Shown: in pieces, positions 18,020 through 27,749 of the stretch | Layout of the letters: every line of letters starts with the position of its first letter | How positions within the stretch are numbered: the stretch's first letter is position 1 | Origin: an uncultured Candidatus Actinomarina sp. | Lineage (GTDB): Bacteria > Actinomycetota > Acidimicrobiia > Actinomarinales > Actinomarinaceae | Assembly: GCA_902519845.1 (NCBI GenBank) | Contig: CABYLQ010000002.1 | Location: 108,684-172,683, forward strand | Reading direction: 5' to 3' | Length of the DNA: 64,000 bases | Position numbers and translations under genes: made by a program | Notes under the pieces: model-generated | Told to the model about the DNA's origin: nothing | Databases searched by the model: none | The model's input: the letters and a program-made list of their open reading frames with translations, nothing else

Positions 18020-18931
18020 TTATTCTTTATTATCCTCGAAAGATTTCTTTTGTAAAAAATTAATAAGTACATAACCAGCAATTGTAAAAATAATAAAGAA
18101 CAATATTTGATCCACATTTTCTAGGTTTGGAAGCTGGGGCCTTGTCACGACTGCTTCCAACTCTCCCTCACTATTTATTCGAGATTCTAAAACATTTCGA
18201 AATGGCCAAATCTTTATTAATGATCCAATCAAAAAACCTGAAAGAAGTGACAAGATTTCATTTTTGAAATTTTTAAACAAATATGATAAAACCCTACTAA
18301 AAATAATTAGCCCAACAATACATCCAGAAGCAAAAATGAAAAGTATCTGTAAATCGAAGTTTTTTATTGCATTAATTATAAATTCATATTTTGAAAGCAA
18401 AAGAAGAATAAATGATCCACTTATGCCAGGAAGTATCGTAGCAGTAATTGCTATTGATCCTGACAAAAATATAAATAATGAACTGTTAGGTGTAGATGCT
18501 GGTGAAAGAAATGAGATTAATCCTGCGATTAAAACTCCCAATACTAAAAATAAAATATTTTTGTTATTTATGTTTTCAACTTGTTTGATGATCATTACCC
18601 CAGAAGATAAAACTAAACCAAAAAATAGACCCCAAATTTTATATTCATGATTTCCTAATAGATAGCTAATTATGTTTGCTAGTGAAAAAACAGCTGCAGT
18701 AATTCCTAAATAAATTGTTAATAGAAAGTTACCATTTAGCTTTAACCAAAATTCTTTTACTCCATCTTTAAATAATATTTTAAATAATGAAAAATCAATT
18801 CCTCTTATAGACTCAATAAGCTCTTCATAAATTCCAGTAATTAAGGCTATCGTACCTCCAGATACACCTGGAACTATGTCAGCTGCACCCATTCCGACGC
18901 CTTTTAAAAAAAGAACTATTCTTTTTTTCAA
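18020..18931 (-). CDS. DUF368 membrane protein (PopT-like undecaprenyl phosphate translocase)
   Basis: A 303-aa polytopic membrane protein with two related repeats: KGVGMGAADIVPGVSGGTIA near the N-terminus and AITATILPGISGSFILLLLS in the middle. DUF368 proteins have been shown in other bacteria to recycle undecaprenyl phosphate across the membrane, so a cell-wall lipid carrier role is likely by family. The frame is open 24 codons further into the antiporter gene. The TTG at 18931 is chosen because GAGG lies six bases upstream and the overlap disappears. Confidence 0.85.
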   Translation of the reverse strand: MKKRIVLFLKGVGMGAADIVPGVSGGTIALITGIYEELIESIRGIDFSLFKILFKDGVKEFWLKLNGNFLLTIYLGITAAVFSLANIISYLLGNHEYKIWGLFFGLVLSSGVMIIKQVENINNKNILFLVLGVLIAGLISFLSPASTPNSSLFIFLSGSIAITATILPGISGSFILLLLSKYEFIINAIKNFDLQILFIFASGCIVGLIIFSRVLSYLFKNFKNEILSLLSGFLIGSLIKIWPFRNVLESRINSEGELEAVVTRPQLPNLENVDQILFFIIFTIAGYVLINFLQKKSFEDNKE

Positions 18932-18932
18932 T

Positions 18933-20087
18933 TTAAGCCTCGGATGTTTTAAGAGAAAATAAGTTATAAAATATTGGTGATATTGTTGCTGTAAGAACCG
19001 CAAGAAGAATGATTTGTTGCTCTAAGGATTTGGATATTAGTTCAAGTTCAACACCAATTTCAGCCATGGCAATAATTAAACTAAATCTTGCAGCAAGAAG
19101 AAATCCTCCAGCGAAAAGTTGTCTGAGTTTTATCTTTGTAAATATTAGAAGGAATGATGGAATAACCTTAACAACCAAAGCTATTCCCAAAAGACTAATT
19201 ACCTCGACATAGAACTCAGTATTTTTGAAAACCTCGATATCATAATTCAAACCAATATTGATAAAAAATATTGGAATCAGAAATCCATATGAGAAGCCCT
19301 TTAGGCTGTTTTCTAAACTTCCTCTATTTGGAAATATAAATGCAAATAATGTTCCAGCCAAAAATGCTCCAAGAATATATTCAATATCAAATAACACTGC
19401 AACACCAACTAAAGTTAACATCAATGCAATAGAGCTTCTGATTCCCATTTCCTCTGGATCACTTCCATCAAACATTCTTGAAAAAAGTTGAGGATTCCAC
19501 CATGCTATTCTTCGAATAATTCTAAGGATTAATATAACGATTAAAAAGTACAAAATTACATTTAGATTAGATAAAGAGAAACCTTCTGAATGTTGTAAAG
19601 ATGCAAAAACTGTTACTCCAATCAAAGTAAATATGTCAGCAATGAGTGCGGACATAAATAATGTCTGGCCATAATTTGTTTTAATTGTGTCGTCACTTCT
19701 AAGTACAGTTATGACAATATCTACACTTGTTGTACAAAGTACGAGTGCAAGGAATAGTGGATAATCTAAGGTAATAATCAAATAAAATGATGTTGCTACA
19801 GTCAATACATATATTGAAAGTGGAACTGACAAAGTTTTTAGGCCTTTTTCTCTAAATGTATCCAATTCAATTTCAAAACCAGAAAGGAACATAAGCAACA
19901 TGAATCCAAATATTGCAAGACCAGAAATAAATTCAGAAATCTTGACAATACCAAATACGGGTCCAACTAAAATTCCATATGCAATTTCTAAAACAATACT
20001 TGGTATATTTATTTTCTCAGCAAGTAAAGGTAATAGAAATGCACCTAAAGATATTATTACTAGAGATAAAGCGTCAAAATTTTCCAT
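18933..20087 (-). CDS. Cation:proton antiporter (CPA2/KefB type, membrane domain only)
   Basis: A 384-aa integral membrane protein with about 12 helices. Typical CPA2 features are FLSGFEIELDTFREKG, ALVLCTTSVDIVITVL, GAFLAGTLFAFIFP and FLIPIFFINIGLNYD. The cytoplasmic RCK domain of KefB is absent; the adjacent upstream gene provides TrkA-N/C domains as a separate protein. The two genes share one base at 20087, so they probably make a two-part K+/H+ or Na+/H+ exchanger. Confidence 0.87.
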   Translation of the reverse strand: MENFDALSLVIISLGAFLLPLLAEKINIPSIVLEIAYGILVGPVFGIVKISEFISGLAIFGFMLLMFLSGFEIELDTFREKGLKTLSVPLSIYVLTVATSFYLIITLDYPLFLALVLCTTSVDIVITVLRSDDTIKTNYGQTLFMSALIADIFTLIGVTVFASLQHSEGFSLSNLNVILYFLIVILILRIIRRIAWWNPQLFSRMFDGSDPEEMGIRSSIALMLTLVGVAVLFDIEYILGAFLAGTLFAFIFPNRGSLENSLKGFSYGFLIPIFFINIGLNYDIEVFKNTEFYVEVISLLGIALVVKVIPSFLLIFTKIKLRQLFAGGFLLAARFSLIIAMAEIGVELELISKSLEQQIILLAVLTATISPIFYNLFSLKTSEA

Positions 20088-21493
20088 TAACTAGGTATAT
20101 ATAAAACTGAAGATTTTGAGTTCTGTAAAACAAATTCAGCAATTTTCTTGCCTTGCCAATTTGATTGGCTTGTTTGACTTATAATTGAAAGATCTATCTT
20201 ATCAGTAAAAGATGTAAAAACTTTTGCTTCGTTACCCTCAGCATTAATGATTTCACATTGAACTTCATTAGATAATGCCAAATCTTGAATTCTCTCAGAA
20301 TATAATCCAGATTTATTTGATGTTTCGGATTGTAAGAATTTTGGTTGCTTAATATTTAAACCCACAATTTCTGCAGAAAGAGTAGAGGCCAAATCAAAAG
20401 CAACATTGACTGGGCTGTTATCACTAAAGTCACTACTTACTAGGATTCCAATTTTTTTATATGGAAAAGTCGACCTTGAAAATAGAAATGGAATCTTATT
20501 GTTATTTGAAAAATTAATGTAGGTTTTAATTTTGGATTTTGTAATTTCTTTTTCATCAAAGGGAATCAAAACTGTTCCTATTGAAAAGGTCTCTTTTTTT
20601 GCCTCAATCTCCTTTAAGAGTGATTTTTGTACATCATAAAGTTCAAAATCTTGATCTTTCATTATCGCTTTATAGGTTTCAGCTTGTTCCTCTTTTTTAT
20701 CAGCAAATATATCGCCAGAAGTTAAAATTTCAAGTTTGTCAGCTTTTGTATTTCTTATAAAGTATTCTGCCTCAGATAGATTTTTTAATTCATCTTCATT
20801 GTTTAAATAAACTGCAACATTTTTTCCAAACTCTAAAGGAAATCTTGATTCTGAACCAGAAAATAAGTTAATTACATTTGCAAAAGCTCCAGATTGAAGA
20901 ACAATTGTCACTAAATCACCTGTTTCAAGTTCGGTGTCACCGTGTGGTATCACAACATTTCCTTTTCTTAATAGCGCACCAACAATAAAAAAGTCTGATC
21001 CAATATCTTTTAGTTTTTTACCTCTAGCGGGGCTATCTGAATTAATTTCTAACTCAATTGCTTCTGCTCTTCCACCTGCAAAGGCTTGTGAAACTACTCT
21101 TCTTGGCTCTAGGATATGTTCGAGCCTCCTGCCTATTAATATGTCAGGATCAACAACTTCTACATCCAAATCTTTATATTGTTGTAAGTTATTTTGATCA
21201 TTTACGATCGAAGATAATCTAAAGATATCATTTTGTTTTGCAATTTTTAAAACTTCAATATTAACTTCATCATCATTTGTAAGAGTTACAATCGCACTAG
21301 CATTTTCTATACCTGCTTTTTTTAAGACCAAGGTTGAAGTGCCATCACCTTGATACTTTTCTATTTGTCTGTTTGGATTGAAATTTCTTAATTTTTCTTG
21401 GTCCATATCTATTACGGATACACTCCAACCAGTACTTATCCTGTTTATTAATTGACGTGCTTCTCCGTGTGCGCCGATGATTATTACTTTCAC
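20087..21493 (-). CDS. TrkA-N/TrkA-C regulatory protein fused to a UspA-like domain
   Basis: A 468-aa cytoplasmic protein in three parts. The RCK-N Rossmann domain starts KVIIIGAHGEARQLINRIST, with acidic VIDMD at the second strand for NAD(H)/nucleotide binding (about 1-130). A TrkA-C domain with NSDSPARGKKLKDIG and GDLVTIVLQSG covers about 145-225. The C-terminal part (about 235-468) has universal-stress features: FSIGTVLIPFDEKE, KIGILVSSDFSDNSPVNVAF and a final NSKSSVLYIP. It should gate the antiporter encoded next to it in response to nucleotide binding. Confidence 0.82.
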   Translation of the reverse strand: MKVIIIGAHGEARQLINRISTGWSVSVIDMDQEKLRNFNPNRQIEKYQGDGTSTLVLKKAGIENASAIVTLTNDDEVNIEVLKIAKQNDIFRLSSIVNDQNNLQQYKDLDVEVVDPDILIGRRLEHILEPRRVVSQAFAGGRAEAIELEINSDSPARGKKLKDIGSDFFIVGALLRKGNVVIPHGDTELETGDLVTIVLQSGAFANVINLFSGSESRFPLEFGKNVAVYLNNEDELKNLSEAEYFIRNTKADKLEILTSGDIFADKKEEQAETYKAIMKDQDFELYDVQKSLLKEIEAKKETFSIGTVLIPFDEKEITKSKIKTYINFSNNNKIPFLFSRSTFPYKKIGILVSSDFSDNSPVNVAFDLASTLSAEIVGLNIKQPKFLQSETSNKSGLYSERIQDLALSNEVQCEIINAEGNEAKVFTSFTDKIDLSIISQTSQSNWQGKKIAEFVLQNSKSSVLYIPS

Positions 21494-21601
21494 GTGTTTA
21501 TTATCCTATATATACGATTTTGATAAAGGACTACTTTTAAAAACTTATATAAAATAACTTAAATTTATTGAGTTTTTTTATTTTTACCTAATTTTTAATG
21601 T

Positions 21602-22693
21602 TTAATTATTGAAAAGAAAATGTAAAACATCCCCATCTTTAACAATATAATCTTTTCCTTCAGACCTTAACCTTCCAGCTTCTTTTGCACCTTTTTCTCC
21701 ATTGTTTGAAATGAAATCATCAAATCCAATAGTTTCAGCACGTATAAATCCTTTTTCAAAATCACCATGTATTTTTCCAGCTGCTTTTGGTGCTTTATCA
21801 CCAATATTAATTGTCCATGCTCTTACTTCCTCGGGACCAGCTGTAAAATATGTTTGTAATCCTAAGAGTCTGTAGCCTGCATTAATTAATCGATCTAACC
21901 CCGAGTCGCTTTGGCCCATCTCTAATAAATATTCACTTTTCTCTACAGGATCAAATTTAGAAATTTGTTGTTCTACATCAGCACAAATAGCCAATACTTT
22001 AGAATTGTCTTTTTTTGCATATTCGATAATTTCATCAAGAAAAACATTGTCCTTGAAACCGCTTTCACTTATGTTTGCTACATATAAAACTGGTTTTAAA
22101 GTTAACAGTTGAAAACCTTTCAGTATTTTTAATTCCTCCTCGTTAAAGGACAGTTGCCTAATGCTCTCTCCTTTCTCAAGAACAGGCAATATTTTTTCTA
22201 ATAAGTTCTTTAAAAGTATTCCTTCTTTTTCCCCAGATTTTGAGTTCTTGATTGATTTTTGATAAAGTTTTTCTACTGTACTTAAATCAGCCAAAACAAG
22301 TTCAGTATTTATAATTTCAATATCATCAACTGGTGAAACTTTTCCAGAAACATGGACGATATCATCATTTTCAAAAGCACGTACAACATGAATTATTGCT
22401 TCAGTCTCACGAATATTTGCTAAAAACTGATTTCCTAAACCTTCTCCTTTTGAAGCTCCTTCAACCAAACCTGCTATGTCTACAAATTCCATAACTGCTG
22501 GTATTACTTTCTTGGGATTTACAATCTTAGATAATTTATCTAAACGGTTGTCAGATATTGGAACAATTCCAACATTTGGTTCAATTGTACAAAATGGATA
22601 ATTTTCTGACTCTATATCCGCTTGAGTTAACGCATTAAATAACGTTGATTTTCCAACATTAGGTAAGCCAACAATACCGCACTTAAATCCCAT
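21602..22693 (-). CDS. ychF: Redox-regulated ATPase/GTPase YchF (OLA1 family)
   Basis: A 363-aa Obg-related P-loop NTPase. Walker A is [15 protein letters not shown]3 is [20 protein letters not shown], with the hydrophobic residue in place of the catalytic Gln; the G4 NKxD is replaced by ANISES, which gives ATP preference in this family. The C-terminal TGS-type domain has [16 protein letters not shown] and ends in [12 protein letters not shown]. It binds ribosomes. It is divergent from a UMF1 transporter over 105 bp. Confidence 0.95.
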   Translation of the reverse strand: MGFKCGIVGLPNVGKSTLFNALTQADIESENYPFCTIEPNVGIVPISDNRLDKLSKIVNPKKVIPAVMEFVDIAGLVEGASKGEGLGNQFLANIRETEAIIHVVRAFENDDIVHVSGKVSPVDDIEIINTELVLADLSTVEKLYQKSIKNSKSGEKEGILLKNLLEKILPVLEKGESIRQLSFNEEELKILKGFQLLTLKPVLYVANISESGFKDNVFLDEIIEYAKKDNSKVLAICADVEQQISKFDPVEKSEYLLEMGQSDSGLDRLINAGYRLLGLQTYFTAGPEEVRAWTINIGDKAPKAAGKIHGDFEKGFIRAETIGFDDFISNNGEKGAKEAGRLRSEGKDYIVKDGDVLHFLFNN

Positions 22694-22798
22694 AATTTTT
22701 TTCCATTTGATGAAGGATAATTAACTTTTTTATTTATTTTTACCTTGAAAGCCCCATCGATTAAATATTTTGATTAAAGTCATATTTGAGGGGAAAAT

Positions 22799-24109
22799 AT
22801 GACCGAAAAAAATAACAAAAAAACGATTTTTGGATGGTCAATGTATGATTGGGCAAAATCAGCATATGAAACTACAACTCTTGGTGCAGTTATGCCTGTA
22901 TATTTTGTAAGTGTTGTTGTACCAGAAGAAGGATTTTTATTTAGAGGTAATTTATATACAGGTGCTGAGGTATGGGGATTTGCAATTGGTTCTGTTTTAT
23001 TTATCTTCTTTCTAATTATGCCAACAATAGGTGCGGTAGCCGACCTCGCTGGATCCAGAATGAGATTATTTAAGTCTTTTGCTTATGGAGGGGCAATATT
23101 TGCATCAACATTTTACTTTGCTCAATCAGGAGACGTTGTTCTAACTCTTTTGATATATTTCCTAGCTCAACTTGGTGCAACTGGATCAAATGTTTTTTAC
23201 GATAGTGTTTTAAAAGATATAACTACTGAAGATACTATTGACCAAGTTTCTGCAAAAGGATATGCACTTGGATATTTAGGAGGAGGTTTACAGCTTCTTC
23301 TTTCTTTAGTTATCATACAACTCGGACCATCATTGCTTGGAATTGATACAGCATTAGCGTCAAGAATTGCAATAGCGTTTGCAGGTTTATGGTGGCTATT
23401 ATTTTCAATATTTAGCTTTTCCAGGATGAAAATAGACGAAAGTAAACCAGAAGAAACAGTAAGTAAAAACTATCTATCTACTGGATGGAAGACAAATTTA
23501 AATACTCTTAAAAAAGTTAGAAAATTTCCATTCTTACTATATTTTTTATTGGCATATATTTTCTACTGGGATGGAGCACAAACTGTCATAAATATGGCAG
23601 GTCCATTTTTTAGTGAAGTGCTTTTGCTTGATCAGACATCTATAATCGTTGTTTATCTTGTAGTTCAATTTATCGCTTTTATTGGAGCGAGACTCGCTGG
23701 ATATCTTGCTGGAAGAATTGGTCAGAAAAACACTTTGGTGTTTACAATTGCTCTTTTCTTTATGGCTGGAAACGGCGCTTACTTTGTACCAGCTGAACAA
23801 CTTTTACCTGTCATCCTTTTGGGTGTAGTAGTTGGTATGGGAATGGGAGGACTCCAGTCTGTGAGCCGAAGTGTATATGCAACAATGTTACCAAAAGGAG
23901 CAGAGGGAGAATTTATGGGTTTCTTTTCTGTAATTTCCAGATTTTCTGCAATATGGGGGCCCTTAATCTATAGTTACGTCAGTTCAACTACAGGTAATCC
24001 AAGGCTTTCTTTACCAGGTATTTCATTATTTTTTGTTATAGGATATTTACTTTTAAGAAATGTTGATATAAATGCTCAGATCACAGAAGAAGAATGGGCA
24101 GCTAGCTAA
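22799..24109 (+). CDS. MFS transporter, UMF1/Atg22-like family (copy 1)
   Basis: A 436-aa membrane protein with about 12 helices. The family signature GWSMYDWAKSAYETTTLG opens the protein; KGYALGYLGGGLQLLLSLVI and GLQSVSRSVYATMLPKGAEG are the other conserved loops. Members are thought to export amino acids or other small metabolites, but the substrate here is unknown. GAGGGG lies five bases before the ATG. A divergent-sequence paralogue lies at 26191-27411. The stop overlaps convergent folD by eight bases. Confidence 0.88.
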   Translation: MTEKNNKKTIFGWSMYDWAKSAYETTTLGAVMPVYFVSVVVPEEGFLFRGNLYTGAEVWGFAIGSVLFIFFLIMPTIGAVADLAGSRMRLFKSFAYGGAIFASTFYFAQSGDVVLTLLIYFLAQLGATGSNVFYDSVLKDITTEDTIDQVSAKGYALGYLGGGLQLLLSLVIIQLGPSLLGIDTALASRIAIAFAGLWWLLFSIFSFSRMKIDESKPEETVSKNYLSTGWKTNLNTLKKVRKFPFLLYFLLAYIFYWDGAQTVINMAGPFFSEVLLLDQTSIIVVYLVVQFIAFIGARLAGYLAGRIGQKNTLVFTIALFFMAGNGAYFVPAEQLLPVILLGVVVGMGMGGLQSVSRSVYATMLPKGAEGEFMGFFSVISRFSAIWGPLIYSYVSSTTGNPRLSLPGISLFFVIGYLLLRNVDINAQITEEEWAAS

Positions 24110-24938
24110 TCAATTTAGCTAAATTTGAATACAAACCAGAGACAGTGATAGGCCCTACACCACCCGGATATGGAGCTCTTCCACTAAGGTAATTATCTAA
24201 ATCAGAGATATCTATATCACCGTATGATTTACCGTCAACAACAGAAATTCCAACATCAATAACATACGAGTTTTCTTTAAAATATGACCTATCAAACAAT
24301 TTTGATTTTCCAACTCCAGAAATAAAAATATCTGCATTTGAGATAAATTCTTTCTGATTAGAAGTTCTGCTATGAATTACTGTGACATTCGCATTATATT
24401 GTTTAGAACTTAAAATTTTTGAAAGGGGTGAAGTTACTAACCTTGATCTACCTGCAATGACTATATTTTTATCTTCAGTATCAATTTGATAATGTGACAA
24501 TAATTCAAGAATTGCGAATGAAGTTGCAGGAATAATATTAAAGTTGTCTGAATAAAGCTTTCCTAAATTAAAAGACGTTAGTCCATCTACGTCAATATCA
24601 CTTGGAATTAAATCAATCATCTTTTCAATTTCTAAGTGTTTAGGCAGTGGAAGCTGAATAATCATTCCTTGTGAAGAAGAAGAATTTTTAACTATAGCTT
24701 CTTGAAGTTCACTTTCTGATGTGGCTTCATTTAATTTAATCCAATTGAATTCAACCCCTAATTCCTGGGCTTTTTTTTCCTTTACAGATACATACATTAA
24801 AGAAGCAGGATTGTCACCAACAGTTATGGCCGTTAATCTTGGAAGCTTATCATGTTTAGATTCGTAATCCTTAAAAATATCTTTGCTCTGAATATCAAGA
24901 TTTTCAGCAACAGGTTTACCATATAGAATTTTGGACAT
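24102..24938 (-). CDS. folD: Bifunctional methylenetetrahydrofolate dehydrogenase/cyclohydrolase FolD
   Basis: A 278-aa enzyme that interconverts methylene-, methenyl- and formyl-tetrahydrofolate. Conserved segments are ASLMYVSVKEKKAQELGVEF (catalytic Lys and Tyr region), GMIIQLPLPKHL, DVDGLTSFNLGKL, the Rossmann VIAGRSRLVTSPLSKIL and the C-terminal PYPGGVGPITVS. The length is normal. It stands between two plus-strand genes and seems monocistronic. Confidence 0.95.
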   Translation of the reverse strand: MSKILYGKPVAENLDIQSKDIFKDYESKHDKLPRLTAITVGDNPASLMYVSVKEKKAQELGVEFNWIKLNEATSESELQEAIVKNSSSSQGMIIQLPLPKHLEIEKMIDLIPSDIDVDGLTSFNLGKLYSDNFNIIPATSFAILELLSHYQIDTEDKNIVIAGRSRLVTSPLSKILSSKQYNANVTVIHSRTSNQKEFISNADIFISGVGKSKLFDRSYFKENSYVIDVGISVVDGKSYGDIDISDLDNYLSGRAPYPGGVGPITVSGLYSNLAKLIS

Positions 24939-25006
24939 ACGCCAAGTTTAATAAATCACTTAGTTAGTTTATAAATTATTTCGTTAAAATGACATTGGAG
25001 ATAAAT

Positions 25007-26191
25007 GTGGAAATTTCTAAATTAAACAAAAATATAACGCCATCAGGAACTATGGCAATATCAAATAAAGCAAGGCTATTAAAAGAGCAGGGGAAACCAG
25101 TAATTGGTTTTGGAGCTGGAGAACCAGATTTTCCTACACCTGCACATGTAATAGAAGATGTAAAAATTGCATCCGAGAATCCAACTTATCATAAATATTC
25201 TGCTGTTGGGGGATTAAAAATATTAAGAGATGAAATTTCAAGAACAACTGCTGAATATTCAAATTTTGAAGTTGATGCTGATAATGTTGTAGTAACCAAT
25301 GGCGGAAAACAAGCGATACTTACAACATTTATGTCTCTACTTGATCCTGGTGACGAAGTCTTAATTCCATCTCCCTACTGGACTACATATCCTGAAGCAG
25401 TAAAAATTTCTGGAGGACAACCTGTAATTGTAGATACCAGTTTTGAAAATGATTTTAAAGTAACTGTTAAAGAACTAGAAAATAAATTAACTGAAAAAAC
25501 AAAGGCACTTGTCTGGGTATCACCATCAAATCCAACTGGTGTAGTTTACTCAAAAGAAGAAGCATTAGAAATATACAACTGGGCATTTGAAAGAGATATT
25601 TGGATACTTTCTGATGAACTATATGAACATTTAGTGTATGAAGGCATAACATCACCATCACCAGCAACTATTGATAAAGATTTTGAAAAGACTGTAATAG
25701 TGAATGGAGTTGCAAAAGCATATTCTATGACTGGCTGGAGAGTCGGTTGGATACTTGGAAATGATAAGGTAATTGGCTTATCTAAAAAAATTCAGTCTCA
25801 CGCAACATCTAATGTTGCGAATATTTCTCAAGTAGCTGCTTATTCTGCGTTGAAAAATGGATTAGATAGTACAAATGAAATGAAAAAAGCATTTAATAAA
25901 AGAAGAGAATACGCTCTGAAACAATTTGATAATATAAATAACATCAAAGTTCCAAAAGCAACAGGTGCCTTCTATGTTTTCCCAGATATTAGCCACTACA
26001 CAAAAGGGCTTATCGAAAATGTTTCATCCTCAATTGAACTTTGTGATTGGTTACTTGAAAAATATTTTATAGCTTTTGTTCCAGGTGAGGTATTTGGAAA
26101 AGAGGGATTTTTAAGATGTTCTTATGCTCTAAGCGATAATGATCTTGAGGAAGGTCTCACAAGGCTTAAAGACGCTCTAGACTCAATTTAA
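25007..26191 (+). CDS. Aspatate/aromatic aminotransferase, class I PLP-dependent (AspC type Ib)
   Basis: About 394 aa. The PLP Lys lies in NGVAKAYSMTGWRVGWI; other motifs are GFGAGEPDFPTPAHV, HKYSAVGGLKILRDE, VSPSNPTGVVYSKEE and the Arg of FLRCSYALS that binds the alpha-carboxylate. The ORF can be read from ATG 24989, but the in-frame GTG at 25007 has GGAG at the right distance and yields the usual EISKLNKNITPSGTMAI N-terminus, so that start is preferred. It shares one base (TAATG) with the next transporter gene, so the two are coupled. Confidence 0.92.
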   Translation: MEISKLNKNITPSGTMAISNKARLLKEQGKPVIGFGAGEPDFPTPAHVIEDVKIASENPTYHKYSAVGGLKILRDEISRTTAEYSNFEVDADNVVVTNGGKQAILTTFMSLLDPGDEVLIPSPYWTTYPEAVKISGGQPVIVDTSFENDFKVTVKELENKLTEKTKALVWVSPSNPTGVVYSKEEALEIYNWAFERDIWILSDELYEHLVYEGITSPSPATIDKDFEKTVIVNGVAKAYSMTGWRVGWILGNDKVIGLSKKIQSHATSNVANISQVAAYSALKNGLDSTNEMKKAFNKRREYALKQFDNINNIKVPKATGAFYVFPDISHYTKGLIENVSSSIELCDWLLEKYFIAFVPGEVFGKEGFLRCSYALSDNDLEEGLTRLKDALDSI

Positions 26192-27411
26192 TGGAAGAAG
26201 TTAAGAAAAAAAGTTTATACTCTTGGTTACTTTTTGATTTAGCAAATACAGTTTATGCATTTGTAATTCCTGGATTATATTTCTCTGTCTGGTTAGTGTC
26301 TGAACAGGGATGGACAGATCAAGCATTAGGTCTTGCGACTTCTGGAGCAATGGTAATTGTAGCATTGACAGGCCCCTGGGTGGGTGCAAGGAGTGATGGC
26401 GCTCAAGGCAAAAAACCTTTACTACTGATTACAACCGTGATTTGCATAATTGCTACCTTTTTTCTTGGAACATTCAATGTCAATGTTTCAGTTATGTTGT
26501 TTATTTTGTCATTAATTGGATTCAATCTTGGATCTGTTGTTTATGATGCACTTCTTGTTTCAGTAAGTAACGAAAGTAATAGAGGAAAGATTTCAGGTAT
26601 GGGAGTTGCTTTTGGATACATTGGGTCACTTATTGGTTTTGGGGTAGCATCTCTCTTGCAGAGTTTTGGTTATAGTTATGTTGAAATCTTCAGGTCAGTG
26701 GCGATTCTATTTCTTATATTTTCTATCCCAGCTTTTTTATTTATTGAGGAGAAGAAATTTAATATTAACAAAGTCAAAGTAAGATTTAGAGAATCTCTTT
26801 ACATAGTTATAAAATCATGGAAACACTCAAGAGAATATACTGGCTTAACAAGGTTTCTTGTTGGAAGATTTTTCTATGCTGATGCAATTAATACATTAAT
26901 AAGTGGCCTTTTAGCTGTGTATCTTGTTGAAGAAGCTGGTCTTACTGCTGAAGATAGTCAAAATTTACTTGCATTAGCAATAATTATCTCCATTATTGGT
27001 GGATATGTTTATGGCAAAGCAGGCGATAAATATGGACCAAGAAAATGTACTTTGTTTAGTTTGGGTTGTTGGATGGTCTCATTGATTATCGCAGTGATAT
27101 CAACAGAATTTAATATTGATTGGTTAATTTATGTTACAGGTGTAATAGGTGGCTTTAACATTGGTGGTATTTTTGCAGTAGATAGAGTTTTCATGACAAG
27201 ATTAAGTCCGAAAGAACACCTTGGTGAGTTTTATGGACTTTATTCTACAGTTGGAAGATTTGCAACTATTGTTGGACCTATTTTATGGGGATTTATAGTA
27301 AATACACTTGATTATGGAAGAAATATAGCAATGTTATCACTTGTATTATTACTTTTAATTTCATTTTTTATCATTAGAGGTGTTTCTGATGAAGAAAATA
27401 TATTAAATTAG
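26191..27411 (+). CDS. MFS transporter, UMF1/Atg22-like family (copy 2)
   Basis: A 406-aa, about 12-helix transporter. The family motif appears as YSWLLFDLANTVYAFVIPGL; DALLVSVSNESNRGKISGMG and AVDRVFMTRLSPKEHLGEFY match the loops of the first copy in position but not closely in sequence. It is translationally coupled to the aminotransferase (TAATG), so it may move an amino acid or 2-oxo acid connected with that reaction; this is a guess from context. Confidence 0.87.
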   Translation: MEEVKKKSLYSWLLFDLANTVYAFVIPGLYFSVWLVSEQGWTDQALGLATSGAMVIVALTGPWVGARSDGAQGKKPLLLITTVICIIATFFLGTFNVNVSVMLFILSLIGFNLGSVVYDALLVSVSNESNRGKISGMGVAFGYIGSLIGFGVASLLQSFGYSYVEIFRSVAILFLIFSIPAFLFIEEKKFNINKVKVRFRESLYIVIKSWKHSREYTGLTRFLVGRFFYADAINTLISGLLAVYLVEEAGLTAEDSQNLLALAIIISIIGGYVYGKAGDKYGPRKCTLFSLGCWMVSLIIAVISTEFNIDWLIYVTGVIGGFNIGGIFAVDRVFMTRLSPKEHLGEFYGLYSTVGRFATIVGPILWGFIVNTLDYGRNIAMLSLVLLLLISFFIIRGVSDEENILN

Positions 27412-27416
27412 ATTTT

Positions 27417-27749
27417 TTAAAAAAAGAAAAACCTTTTTTTCTTTTTAAATACATTAAGTTCATCACGTGTGTTTTTTAGTTTTTCTCTTAGAAATTCACT
27501 TTCAGCTTCTGCCTTTGCAGCTCTCTCTCTGGCTTCTGCCATTAACTTATCTGCCTCATGCAAATTACCTAATTGATCTAACACTTTCTTCCATGCAGAA
27601 ATAGGAACCATCATATTTTCTTCATCACTTTCAATATTTGAAGATGTTTCATTAATGGCATCTGGTTCATTAACATTCGTATCAGTTTCATCTTTTTCAT
27701 TTGAGAAAAAATTATATTTTTTTGACATTCTCTCTTCGTAATTACTCAT
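27417..27749 (-). CDS. Uncharacterised coiled-coil protein
   Basis: I do not recognise this 110-aa protein. The N-terminal half is acidic and low in complexity (residues 10-45, many Asn/Glu/Ser). Residues 50-100 form one long predicted helix with ISAWKKVLDQLGNLHEADKL, then MAEARERAAKAEAESEFLRE, a coiled-coil pattern. The C-terminus is an odd Lys-Arg-Phe run encoded by a hairpin. It is the last gene of the pyruvate kinase operon and shares one base with the epimerase gene before it. Confidence 0.6.
   Translation of the reverse strand: MSNYEERMSKKYNFFSNEKDETDTNVNEPDAINETSSNIESDEENMMVPISAWKKVLDQLGNLHEADKLMAEARERAAKAEAESEFLREKLKNTRDELNVFKKKKRFFFF
27421..27446. terminator. AT-rich bidirectional terminator-like hairpin inside the 3' end of a gene
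   Basis: An 11-bp stem (27421-27431 with 27436-27446, one G-C pair) and a 4-nt loop lie between the convergent UMF1 transporter and the coiled-coil gene. Each strand gives an A-run, hairpin and T-run. The same bases encode the Lys/Phe-rich C-terminus of the minus-strand protein. Confidence 0.5.
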
